In this document: positions 1 through 6,046 of the stretch, one piece after another
How positions within the stretch are numbered: the first letter of the stretch is position 1
Layout of the letters: each line of letters starts with the position of its first letter
Assembly (NCBI GenBank): GCA_004525685.1
Contig: SPBW01000059.1
Coordinates: 1-11,340 of the forward strand
DNA: 11,340 bases
Origin: Candidatus Atribacteria bacterium
GTDB taxonomy: Bacteria > Bipolaricaulota > Bipolaricaulia > UBA7950 > UBA9294
Direction of reading: 5' to 3'
Position numbers and translations under genes: made by a program
The notes under the pieces: generated by a model
The model's database searches: none
What the model was told of the DNA's origin: nothing
The model's input: the letters and a program-made list of their open reading frames with translations, nothing else

Positions 1-773
1 CTTGCCTCCTCGATTTCCCGCTTCATCGCCTCTGCTGCGGCTTTCGGATCAGAAGAAAACAGAATAGAGCGAGACGCATTGACGACCATCAGTCGCTCTT
101 GGCGTGCTGCTTCAAAGAACGTCACAGCCTGTCCGCCCTGCGCGCCGAGTCCGGGAACGAGCCAAGGGAGACAACCCGAGACCCTATCCAGCGTGCTGAC
201 GGCCTCGGGATGGGTTGCCCCGACGACCAGGCCCAGTTGATGGGGATACCGGCCTTCCAACTCGACGGCCAGTTCGGCCACGCATTCGGCCAGAGACGGC
301 GTGCCGTGTTCGACAATGCGTCGCGAAGACGCATTCGATGGAGAGGCAAGCACAAAGGCGAATCCTCCTCGATCCAAGAAGGGAGTGATCGCATCTGCGC
401 CCATGTACGGAACGAGCGTGATCGCATCTGCGCCAAGACCGTCAAAGGCGGCATAGGCGTACGCAGCCGCAGTGGATGCGATATCGCCACGTTTGGCATC
501 AAGGATAACGGGGCGTCCCACCTTGTGAACGCGTTCGATCACCCGCGCGAGAAGGTCCCATCCTGGCGCCCCGAGAGCTTCGTAGAACGCACTGTTGGGC
601 TTGTAGGCGCAGGCATGCTGAACCGTCTCTTCGATGACCCGCTCCAAGAATGCCTGCACACCCGCTGCTGTGCGTGCGAAACGCTCTGGGAGCTGATCCA
701 GATGAGGATCGAGCCCCACACACAGACTGCCTCCGGTCTCGTCTATCGTCTTCTTAAGCAGCTCAATGAACAC
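1..773 (-). CDS. pyrF: Orotidine 5'-phosphate decarboxylase, subfamily 2 (3' end off window)
   Basis: Decarboxylates OMP to UMP, the final step of de novo pyrimidine synthesis, in the cytoplasm. The frame is open from a GTG at 773 to the window edge (257 codons), and only a few C-terminal residues should be missing, since this subfamily is about 270 residues long. Visible motifs are CVGLDP near residues 18-23, AYKPNSAFYE near 56-65, the catalytic LDAKRGDI at 91-98 (Asp92, Lys94, Asp97), GADAIT and a late VPGLGAQGG phosphate-binding loop. The GTG start is preceded by AGGAGG (779-784) five bases away; an in-frame TAG lies a few codons further upstream and limits the N-terminus. It overlaps the end of pyrD by 11 bases, so translation is probably coupled. 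The long inserts and motif set match the mycobacterial/Thermus-type (subfamily 2) enzyme rather than the E. coli type. The GTG start and missing stop make this gene easy to overlook. Confidence 0.95.
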   Translation of the reverse strand, partial: MFIELLKKTIDETGGSLCVGLDPHLDQLPERFARTAAGVQAFLERVIEETVQHACAYKPNSAFYEALGAPGWDLLARVIERVHKVGRPVILDAKRGDIASTAAAYAYAAFDGLGADAITLVPYMGADAITPFLDRGGFAFVLASPSNASSRRIVEHGTPSLAECVAELAVELEGRYPHQLGLVVGATHPEAVSTLDRVSGCLPWLVPGLGAQGGQAVTFFEAARQERLMVVNASRSILFSSDPKAAAEAMKREIEEA

Positions 774-1689
774 CAAGCCCTCCTGAGTGTGCTATCCCGA
801 TGACTTCCTCGACGGATGCCATTCCCCTCTCATCCAGCCAATGGCGCAGTTCCCCAGCAAGCTTCTGTGGCAGCTCGGGATCAACCATCAATCCAAATCC
901 TATGCCGACAAGATCGGCTCCAGCCATTAGCATCTCCAGGCAGCTTCCCAAATCAGACAAACCTCCTGTGCCGATAATCAAGGCGGAGGGGAATGCCTCG
1001 CGTACTTCGAACACACGAGCCAACGCAATTGGCAGAATGGCAGGTCCGCTCAAGCCGCCATACACTCGGCTAAGGAAGGGGCGTCCTGTGTTCCAATCGA
1101 TGCGTAGTCCGCGGACAGAATTGATGAGTGTTAGGCCCGCTGCCCCCGCCTTGAGCGCCTGCTCTGTCGAGCGCAACAGATTTCCTGAATCACCGGGGAG
1201 TTTGACAAGGACAGGGATGGATGACACGCCTACTGCCGCTCGAACGAAGTCGCCGACGGCATCGGCGTTGGCGCCTGTGATCGTCCCCCCAACATTGGGA
1301 CAAGACAGATTCAATTCGATGGCGTCGTATCCTGACAGTGCCGCTGCCTGCCTCGCGAGCTGTTCCATCTCGTCATGCGATGTGGCTGCCAGGCTCAGGA
1401 TCCTTCGCAGAGGCAACTGGATAATGCGTGCATGCGTAGTCTGGACGAAAGCTTCCACGCCGGGGTTTTCCAAGCCAATGGAATTGAGCGCCCCGCACGC
1501 ACAATCAACCAATCGTGGCTGCGGATTGCCCGCCTTTGGCTCACGCGTGATCGTCTTGGTGGTGACAGCGCCGACTTGGGCTAGATCAAGGGCATCGGAC
1601 AGCTCGTATCCGAACCCGGCAGGTCCAGAAGCCAGCACTACAGGCGTTGCGAAACTCGTTCCCAGTCGGTTGACCGTTAGGTTAGCCAT
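763..1689 (-). CDS. pyrD: Dihydroorotate dehydrogenase, class 1B catalytic subunit
   Basis: FMN-containing subunit that oxidises dihydroorotate to orotate in the cytoplasm; with PyrK it forms the NAD-dependent class 1B enzyme. The protein is 308 residues, the usual length. It shows ASGPAGFG near residues 20-27, Lys45 in the TTKTIT strand, NSIGLENPG at 69-77 for substrate and FMN contact, and NLSCPNVGG at 127-135 with Cys130 as the class 1 catalytic base. INSVRG, GGLSGPAILPIAL and IIGTGGLSD follow as FMN phosphate-binding segments. There is no N-terminal membrane helix as in class 2 enzymes. ATG at 1689 lies inside the last codons of pyrK (13-base overlap) and the stop lies inside pyrF (11-base overlap), so the three genes form a tightly coupled operon. 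The adjacent PyrK is what makes class 1B the likely assignment over 1A. Confidence 0.96.
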   Translation of the reverse strand: MANLTVNRLGTSFATPVVLASGPAGFGYELSDALDLAQVGAVTTKTITREPKAGNPQPRLVDCACGALNSIGLENPGVEAFVQTTHARIIQLPLRRILSLAATSHDEMEQLARQAAALSGYDAIELNLSCPNVGGTITGANADAVGDFVRAAVGVSSIPVLVKLPGDSGNLLRSTEQALKAGAAGLTLINSVRGLRIDWNTGRPFLSRVYGGLSGPAILPIALARVFEVREAFPSALIIGTGGLSDLGSCLEMLMAGADLVGIGFGLMVDPELPQKLAGELRHWLDERGMASVEEVIGIAHSGGLGVH

Positions 1690-2459
1690 GGCAGCTCCTC
1701 AAGCGCGAACAAGGGACCTTCCTTGCAGATCCGTTGCATGCCTGTCGAGGTCTGAATGCTGCAGCCCAGGCAAGTCCCAATGCCGCACCCAATGCGCGCT
1801 TCTAGGGACACGTATACATCGGGCTCTTGTCGGTATTGTTGCGCGAGGAGTCGGAGCATCGCCTCGGGACCACAGGCAATGATGCCCATTCCCGGACGCC
1901 ACACAGATTGGAGCTTCTCATGAGCACGCAGGCCCGTCGTGCTCTCGACCGTTAGATCAACTTCATTGAGAAGATCGCACGCGTCCTCTGTGCGAAACCC
2001 ATACACCTCGCCTGCGACAAGATGCGGGTACTTCCTACGAAAGTGCAAGAGCGGAGCTGCGCCACTGCCTCCGCCCACGAGGACGTACTTGCGGTTGAAG
2101 TTGATCTTGCTTGCATAGGGCGTGCCATAAGGACCACGAACTTCAAACACCGTCCCCATAGGCGCAGCCGCGAACTTCTCTCGCACTCTGCCTTCGGTCT
2201 TGATGAACAATTCAAGTCCGAGATCGCTGCCTGACATCACCGAGAAGGCACGCGGCAAGCACGGATCGTCTGAGTATCGCACCAAGACGAACTGACCAAC
2301 CTCTACATCACAAGGCAATTCCAGACCTCGCAGCAGAACACGCGCATAGCGAGTAGAGGTTCGTCGATCAATGAGTTGTGCCTTCTGCCAAAAAAAATGC
2401 GACCCGTTCAGGGTCGCATCACGATTCTCCAGTTCTTTGTCTTCCACCCGAGCCCCCAT
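1677..2459 (-). CDS. pyrK: Dihydroorotate dehydrogenase electron-transfer subunit
   Basis: FAD and [2Fe-2S] subunit that passes electrons from PyrD to NAD. Counting from ATG 2459 (260 residues), PRAFSV near 69-74 is the FAD-binding RxYS-like motif, VGGGSGAAPL is the nucleotide-binding glycine loop, ACGPEAML is the NAD-domain motif, and Cys225, 230, 233 and 245 (C-x4-C-x2-C-x11-C) are the iron-sulfur ligands. Length and order match the family. The start is uncertain. ATG 2459 has AAGAGG just upstream and is chosen. ATG 2528 would lie in the loop of a hairpin and has a poor SD. Family similarity only begins near residue 25, after the T tract of an intrinsic terminator that lies in codons 14-24. 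A rare ATT start at 2372, eight bases after AGAAGG, would place the true gene wholly downstream of that terminator. Overlaps pyrD by 13 bases. Confidence 0.93.
   Translation of the reverse strand: MGARVEDKELENRDATLNGSHFFWQKAQLIDRRTSTRYARVLLRGLELPCDVEVGQFVLVRYSDDPCLPRAFSVMSGSDLGLELFIKTEGRVREKFAAAPMGTVFEVRGPYGTPYASKINFNRKYVLVGGGSGAAPLLHFRRKYPHLVAGEVYGFRTEDACDLLNEVDLTVESTTGLRAHEKLQSVWRPGMGIIACGPEAMLRLLAQQYRQEPDVYVSLEARIGCGIGTCLGCSIQTSTGMQRICKEGPLFALEELPWLT
2390..2419 (-). terminator. Intrinsic terminator in the 5' end of pyrK, probable attenuator
   Basis: Read on the minus strand, ATGCGACCC (2419-2411) pairs perfectly with GGGTCGCAT (2405-2397) around a five-base TGAAC loop, followed directly by a run of eight T (2397-2390, the first shared with the stem). 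This is a textbook rho-independent terminator. It lies about 50-90 bases downstream of the expected transcription start and inside the annotated first codons of pyrK, where a terminator makes sense only as conditional attenuation. I did not find a PyrR-type binding consensus upstream. A pyrBI-like mechanism, in which a translating ribosome prevents the hairpin, is possible because the pyrK frame reads through the hairpin without a stop. Confidence 0.75.
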
Positions 2460-2483
2460 ATTCCTCTTGATTAGGTTATCGGG

Positions 2484-2518
2484 AGGATAGGATACCGCAG
2501 CAACCAAAGGCCGATCAA
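2484..2518 (-). promoter_or_regulatory. Possible pyr operon promoter
   Basis: On the minus strand TTGATC (2518-2513) is followed after 18 bases by TATCCT (2494-2489), with a second overlapping TATCCT at 2489-2484. Each box matches the sigma70 consensus at only four of six positions. It is the best pair I see between the end of glnS and pyrK and would give a leader containing the intrinsic terminator. The -35 box overlaps the downstream arm of the hairpin at 2509-2551. Confidence 0.28.
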
Positions 2519-2551
2519 GGCGGATCATTCAAAACCCGCTTGTGATCGGCC
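2501..2551 (-). terminator. Long hairpin after glnS, probable terminator
   Basis: A nine-base perfect inverted repeat, GGCCGATCA (2509-2517) and TGATCGGCC (2543-2551), is extended inward by a further imperfect GCGG/CCGC pairing with a bulge. On the minus strand it is followed by TTTGGTTG, a weak T-rich tail. It lies 13 bases past the glnS stop and before pyrK, so it most simply ends glnS transcription. It could instead be part of the pyr leader fold, since the suggested pyr -35 box overlaps it. Confidence 0.5.
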
Positions 2552-2563
2552 CTTCGGATGACA

Positions 2564-4279
2564 CTAGTCGGCCTTTTGCTGGGCCTTCAGCCAAGCATCT
2601 CGCAACGTGGCTGTGCGGTTGAAGACCAAGCCATCGGGCTTCGAGTCTGGATCTAGGCAGAAATAGCCCATCCGCTCAAACTGAAACCGGCTGCCGATGG
2701 CGGCATCTGCGACGCTTGGCTCGATCCAGCAATCGTTTCGGATCTGCAGAGATTCTGGATTGAGGGTATCAAGCCAGGTCTTGCCTTCAGGCGGCGAGTG
2801 CGGATTCTCCACGCTGAACAGATGATCATAGAGGCGTACTTGCGCTCGTAGCGCGTCGGGAGCTGACACCCAATGCAGTGTAGCCTTGACCTTGCGTCCG
2901 TCTGGCGCGTCGCCACCACGGGTATCGGGATCGTAGGTGCAGCGGAGTTCAATCACATTTCCATCCGCATCCTTGACGACGTCTTCGCATCGAATGAAAT
3001 AAGCGTAGCGAAGGCGGACTTCACTGCCTGGCGAGAGTCGATAGAACTTCTTGGGCGGGTTCTCCATGAAGTCTTCCCGCTCGATGTACAGCTCTCTTGA
3101 AAACGGGACCGATCGCACGCCAGCCAATGGATCTTCTGGGTTGTTGATGGCTTCCAGAGACTCCGACTGTCCTTGCGGATAGTTGGCGATTACGACCTTC
3201 AGAGGATTGAGAACAGCCATCACCCTTGGCGAACGCTTGTTCAAGTCTTGGCGAATGTGATGCTCAAGATACGCCATCTCGATCATACCCTCGCTCTTGG
3301 TGACGCCGATGCCCTTAACGAACGCTCGAATGGCCTCGGGCGTGATCCCCCTTCGCCGCATTCCGGCGATCGTTGGCATGCGAGGATCGTCCCATCCGTG
3401 CACGTGGTTGCCAAAGACCAGCTGCCTGTGATAGCGCTTGCTCATGACCGTATAGCCAATGCCAACGGCAGCGAATTCGATTTGCCGAGGACGATGGGGG
3501 ACGGGAAGATTATCAAGGAACCAATCATAGAGTGGGCGATGATTCTCGAATTCGAGCGTGCACAAAGAATGTGTAATCCCTTCGATCGCGTCGGACTGAC
3601 CATGCGTCCAATCGTAGGTTGGATAGATGCACCAAGCATCGCCGGTTCGGTGATGGCTGACATGCAGGATTCGATACAACACGGGATCTCTCATGTTGAG
3701 ATTTGGGTGTGTCATGTCGATCTTGGCGCGCAGGGTCTTGGTACCATCTGGGAATCCGCCAGCACGCATCCGATGGAACAGATCGAGATTCTCTTCGACC
3801 GTTCGATCGCGGTACGGACTGTTCTTGCCCGGAGGTGTGGTCGTCCGTTCTCCGTCGAACGCAGCAGTACCGCGGTATTCGGAGATCTGTTCTGCTGTTA
3901 GATCGCACACGTAGGCCTTGCCCTCTTGTATGAGATGCACGGCCCATTGGTAGAGTTGCTCAAAGTATTCAGACGCGAAGTACAGGCGATCTTCCCAGTC
4001 TGCGCCCAGCCAAGCGACGTCGCGCTTTATGGCTTCGACGAACTCCGTGTCCTCGGCCAAAGGATTGGTGTCATCGAAGCGCAGGTTGAATTGGCCTCCG
4101 AATTCCTGGGCAACCGAGTAATTGAGCAGAATGCTCATGGCGTGGCCGATATGAATGTAGCCACTCGGCTCAGGAGGCCACCGCGTGTGCACGCGGCTCT
4201 CATTCTTTCCTTCTGCCAAGTCCTCCGCGACAATGCGTCGGATGAAATCCCGGCTTTCTACGTCATTGGGTCGTTCCAT
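2564..4279 (-). CDS. glnS: Glutaminyl-tRNA synthetase
   Basis: Class I synthetase that charges tRNA-Gln with glutamine in the cytoplasm. The 571-residue product is close to the usual bacterial length of about 550. HTRWPPEPSGYIHIGHAMS (residues 31-49) contains the HIGH signature at 43-46. SDAIEGITHSLCTLEFE is the GlnRS-type acceptor-binding segment, and VMSKR near 278-282 is the KMSKS-type loop. The C-terminal half has the beta-barrel anticodon-binding features (LRYAYFIRCEDVV, TLHWVSA). The GlnRS-specific residues argue against GluRS, and the gene implies direct tRNA-Gln charging rather than only the amidotransferase route. No in-frame ATG, GTG or TTG lies just upstream of ATG 4279. Its nearest SD-like sequence is GGGG five bases away, whereas a strong AGGAGG (18 bases away) serves better an out-of-frame ATG at 4290. 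A promoter lies at 4327-4355. Confidence 0.96.
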   Translation of the reverse strand: MERPNDVESRDFIRRIVAEDLAEGKNESRVHTRWPPEPSGYIHIGHAMSILLNYSVAQEFGGQFNLRFDDTNPLAEDTEFVEAIKRDVAWLGADWEDRLYFASEYFEQLYQWAVHLIQEGKAYVCDLTAEQISEYRGTAAFDGERTTTPPGKNSPYRDRTVEENLDLFHRMRAGGFPDGTKTLRAKIDMTHPNLNMRDPVLYRILHVSHHRTGDAWCIYPTYDWTHGQSDAIEGITHSLCTLEFENHRPLYDWFLDNLPVPHRPRQIEFAAVGIGYTVMSKRYHRQLVFGNHVHGWDDPRMPTIAGMRRRGITPEAIRAFVKGIGVTKSEGMIEMAYLEHHIRQDLNKRSPRVMAVLNPLKVVIANYPQGQSESLEAINNPEDPLAGVRSVPFSRELYIEREDFMENPPKKFYRLSPGSEVRLRYAYFIRCEDVVKDADGNVIELRCTYDPDTRGGDAPDGRKVKATLHWVSAPDALRAQVRLYDHLFSVENPHSPPEGKTWLDTLNPESLQIRNDCWIEPSVADAAIGSRFQFERMGYFCLDPDSKPDGLVFNRTATLRDAWLKAQQKAD

Positions 4280-4290
4280 CGTTGCCCCAT
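4258..4290 (-). other. Short upstream ORF overlapping the glnS start
   Basis: On the minus strand, AGGAGG lies seven bases before an ATG at 4290 that opens a 10-codon frame (MGQRWNDPMT) ending with TAG at 4260-4258. The frame overlaps the glnS start at 4279 and terminates 22 bases past it. Its SD and spacing are better than those of glnS itself. It may be a regulatory leader, a re-initiation device, or chance. No homology can be judged at this length. Confidence 0.3.
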
Positions 4291-4326
4291 TTCTGATCCT
4301 CCTACGAAGTTGTTGCTAACCGGAGG

Positions 4327-4355
4327 ATTCTAGTCCCAGATGCTGCCATTGTCAT
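4327..4355 (-). promoter_or_regulatory. glnS promoter, sigma70-like
   Basis: On the minus strand ATGACA (4355-4350) is separated by exactly 17 bases from TAGAAT (4332-4327). Each hexamer matches consensus at five of six positions. Transcription would begin near 4320, giving a leader of about 40 bases to glnS that includes AGGAGG and the short upstream ORF. Confidence 0.6.
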
Positions 4356-4428
4356 CCATAGATTGGAGACGACAATGCAACGCAGTCTCGTATCATTGGT
4401 TCATGAAACCTGCGTCCAAGGAGATTCC

Positions 4429-5007
4429 ATGTCGAAGGTCAAGCTAGGCGCCGTCCCGCTAGTCTATCCGATTCCTATCGTATTGGTGGGAGCGTCTGTC
4501 GATGGCAAACCCAACTTCACGGAAGTGGGCGACTGTGCTGTCATGGGCATCAAACCAGCGCTGGTGACGATATCCTTGAGTGCCTCGCATCATACGACCA
4601 AGGGAATTGATGAGACGGGCGTGTTCAGCATCAATATCCCTTCCACGAACATGCTCTCGCTTGCCGACTATTGCGGCATCGTTTCAGGCCGTAATGTGGA
4701 CAAGGGCACCTTATTCACGACGTTCCTCGGCGATCAGACCGCCGCTCCATTGATCCAGGAGTGTCCTGTAGGGCTAGAGTGTAGAGTGCTTGAGGTCGTG
4801 CAGGTCAAGCATCGGCGACTGTTCATTGCTGAGGTTGTCGAATGCTATGTGTCCTCACAATTCGTGGAGTCGGCCAACGGCAAGGAAACGGTGCCCCATC
4901 TGTCGAAGCTCGATCCCATCATCTATGCGCTCGACAACCGCTACTACCGGATTGGCGACGCTATCGGTACGGGCTATCAAGAAGGCATGTCGCACAAGGA
5001 ATCCTAA
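4429..5007 (+). CDS. Flavin reductase-like (FMN-binding split-barrel) protein
   Basis: A 192-residue flavoprotein of the flavin reductase-like/flavoredoxin family, which binds FMN in a split beta-barrel and acts in electron transfer or NAD(P)H-dependent flavin reduction. Its real donor and partner cannot be read here. Support comes from YPIPIVLVGASVDGKPNF near residues 13-30, the central VTISLSASHHTTKGI and GVFSINIPS flavin-binding stretches, ADYCGIVSGRNVDK, APLIQECPVGLEC, and a C-terminal LDPIIYALDNRYYRIGDAIG. This layout resembles the proteins common in anaerobic bacteria and archaea. ATG 4429 is chosen because AAGGAG (4418-4423) is five bases upstream and family similarity starts there; the earlier in-frame ATG 4363 lacks an SD. 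It has no signal peptide and is divergent from glnS. Downstream genes start 177 bases later with their own promoter, so co-transcription is uncertain. Confidence 0.85.
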   Translation: MSKVKLGAVPLVYPIPIVLVGASVDGKPNFTEVGDCAVMGIKPALVTISLSASHHTTKGIDETGVFSINIPSTNMLSLADYCGIVSGRNVDKGTLFTTFLGDQTAAPLIQECPVGLECRVLEVVQVKHRRLFIAEVVECYVSSQFVESANGKETVPHLSKLDPIIYALDNRYYRIGDAIGTGYQEGMSHKES

Positions 5008-5137
5008 CTCCCATTTGGGGCACTATCGTCGGACGAGATGGGCTATCTCGAAACTCTCCCTCAATCCCTGTGTACGTCTGGCAAGCTTCGGGAACTTGAA
5101 AAGGAGGTCGACATGTTTGTCCAAACAACTCAGCGAC
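5008..5137 (+). other. Gap with a small hairpin and an extra SD-ATG
   Basis: No convincing gene. CGAGAT (5034-5039) and ATCTCG (5045-5050) form a six-base stem with a five-base loop 26 bases past the flavoprotein stop, but no T tract follows, so this is a weak terminator candidate at best. AAGGAGG at 5101-5107 precedes ATG 5113, which is in frame with the next gene and would add 24 residues ahead of its signal peptide. Confidence 0.4.
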
Positions 5138-5166
5138 TTCACAGAGAAGGTGGTTCGAGCTATAGT
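5138..5166 (+). promoter_or_regulatory. Promoter for the exported-protein operon
   Basis: TTCACA (5138-5143) and TATAGT (5161-5166) are 17 bases apart, each matching five of six consensus positions. Transcription would start about 5172-5174, at the very edge of the AAGGAGG SD for ATG 5185, giving an mRNA leader of only about a dozen bases. This favours 5185 over 5113 as the translated start. Confidence 0.5.
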
Positions 5167-5184
5167 GCTACGAAGGAGGTCGGC

Positions 5185-5991
5185 ATGCACAACGCGATCC
5201 AATCTGTATTAAAGGTTAGACGTCCTTGTAGACTCACTGCCTGGGGACTAGCTGCGTTATTGCTGCTTGTGCCCGTTCTCGCGGCGAGTGCGCAGGCTGG
5301 CGAATTCACTCAGCGGATTTTTGAGACCCTGATTGAGTTGCCTGATGAGCACCTCGCGCTGCTCGTCGATTTGACATCCGTTCTCAACGAGTCGGAAGAT
5401 GAGATAGGTCTGTTCATGGAAGCGCCGCGAGCGTTCCTTCTTGATGAGGGCATCGACCTCCCGCCAGACAAATTCCAGATTACCGGAGTCAACTTCATGC
5501 TCCCTTCCGCTGTAGAGGACGAGCCGTGGTTCGGAATCGCTGAACCCCTGGAAGGCTTTGTCTTCGAGCCCAAAGGCATTGGTGTCTTCTATCGCAGTAT
5601 CGCCATCTTCATTCAAGAGGCATTTGAGGCCGTTCAGGAAAGGATTGCGCTGGAGCCGACCGATCATCAGACAGACATGCTTCGGTTCATGAGTGATCGA
5701 TTTCCAGGTGACACGCTGGATACGCTGCGCGAAGTGATGCGGGAACTCGATGCAATGAATGTAGACGACCCGCTCCGGCTGGAATTCCTGGTCAACCCTC
5801 GAGAGTACCTGATCGGACGGAATCTGACGTTGCCTGCCTATTCCTATCGCATCATTGCCATCGACATGACCCGCGCGCAAGCCGCTGGGAGTGTTGTGCC
5901 TGGCGAGATTCGCGCGGGACTGGCCGTGGTGCCTGAGGGTTTCGGCGTGTTCTATAACAACCTAGGCGTGTTCCTGCAGCGAGCCATCTAG
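5185..5991 (+). CDS. Exported protein of unknown function with duplicated domain
   Basis: I do not recognise this 268-residue protein. A positively charged N-terminus (KVRRPCR) followed by a hydrophobic run at 19-34 and an Ala-Ser-Ala-Gln-Ala stretch is a signal peptide with cleavage near residue 38. The mature part consists of two related copies, about 41-148 and 164-268. FMEAPRAFLLDEGIDLP at 77-93 matches FLVNPREYLIGRNLTLP at 201-217, and GFVFEPKGIGVFYRSIAIFI at 124-143 matches GLAVVPEGFGVFYNNLGVFL at 245-264. It is acidic, with no cysteine in the mature part. ATG 5185 is chosen because AAGGAGG lies five bases upstream and the signal peptide begins there. The longer start at 5113 would put 24 polar residues in front of the signal. 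It leads a co-oriented group of exported proteins, so a surface or periplasmic role is inferred. Confidence 0.8.
   Translation: MHNAIQSVLKVRRPCRLTAWGLAALLLLVPVLAASAQAGEFTQRIFETLIELPDEHLALLVDLTSVLNESEDEIGLFMEAPRAFLLDEGIDLPPDKFQITGVNFMLPSAVEDEPWFGIAEPLEGFVFEPKGIGVFYRSIAIFIQEAFEAVQERIALEPTDHQTDMLRFMSDRFPGDTLDTLREVMRELDAMNVDDPLRLEFLVNPREYLIGRNLTLPAYSYRIIAIDMTRAQAAGSVVPGEIRAGLAVVPEGFGVFYNNLGVFLQRAI
5305..5988 (+). repeat. Two-copy internal domain repeat in the 268-aa exported protein
   Basis: Copy 1 spans about 5305-5628 and copy 2 about 5674-5988, offset by 121-124 codons. Shared positions are a helical segment with a Pro-Asp/Gly turn (Pro53 and Pro174), the F-x3-PR-x2-L-x5-L/I-x-LP motif, and a final G-x3-P-x-G-x-GVFY segment. 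The DNA itself has diverged, so the duplication is old. Confidence 0.72.
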
Positions 5992-6046
5992 GTTCGCTGA
6001 ATACGGGTGATCTATAGAGTAGCGCAAGAGAGATAAAGGAGGCGTG

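Noticed and set aside
385..434. 17-base direct repeat GTGATCGCATCTGCGCC at 385-401 and 418-434
   Set aside because: It encodes the two GADAIT segments of subfamily-2 PyrF; similar doubled G-[AS]-D stretches are a family feature, so a mobile or regulatory repeat is not needed.
99..803. 234-codon plus-strand open frame antisense to pyrF
   Set aside because: The minus-strand frame gives an unmistakable OMP decarboxylase with all catalytic motifs. The plus frame has no SD, no recognisable domain and odd composition.
800..1882. 360-codon plus-strand open frame antisense to pyrD and pyrK
   Set aside because: Long but a shadow: Ser/Pro/Arg-rich translation with no motif, opposite a clear PyrD with its NLSCPN site.
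2459..2563. PyrR-type RNA binding site upstream of the pyr attenuator
   Set aside because: I looked for the Bacillus-type consensus (ARUCCNGNGAGGYU) on the minus strand and found no acceptable match.
3173..3901. 242-codon plus-strand open frame antisense to glnS
   Set aside because: Lies opposite the conserved core of GlnRS, with no SD and no recognisable domain.
5034..5050. Terminator after the flavoprotein gene
   Set aside because: Only a six-base stem with no T tract, so I list it merely as a hairpin in the gap.
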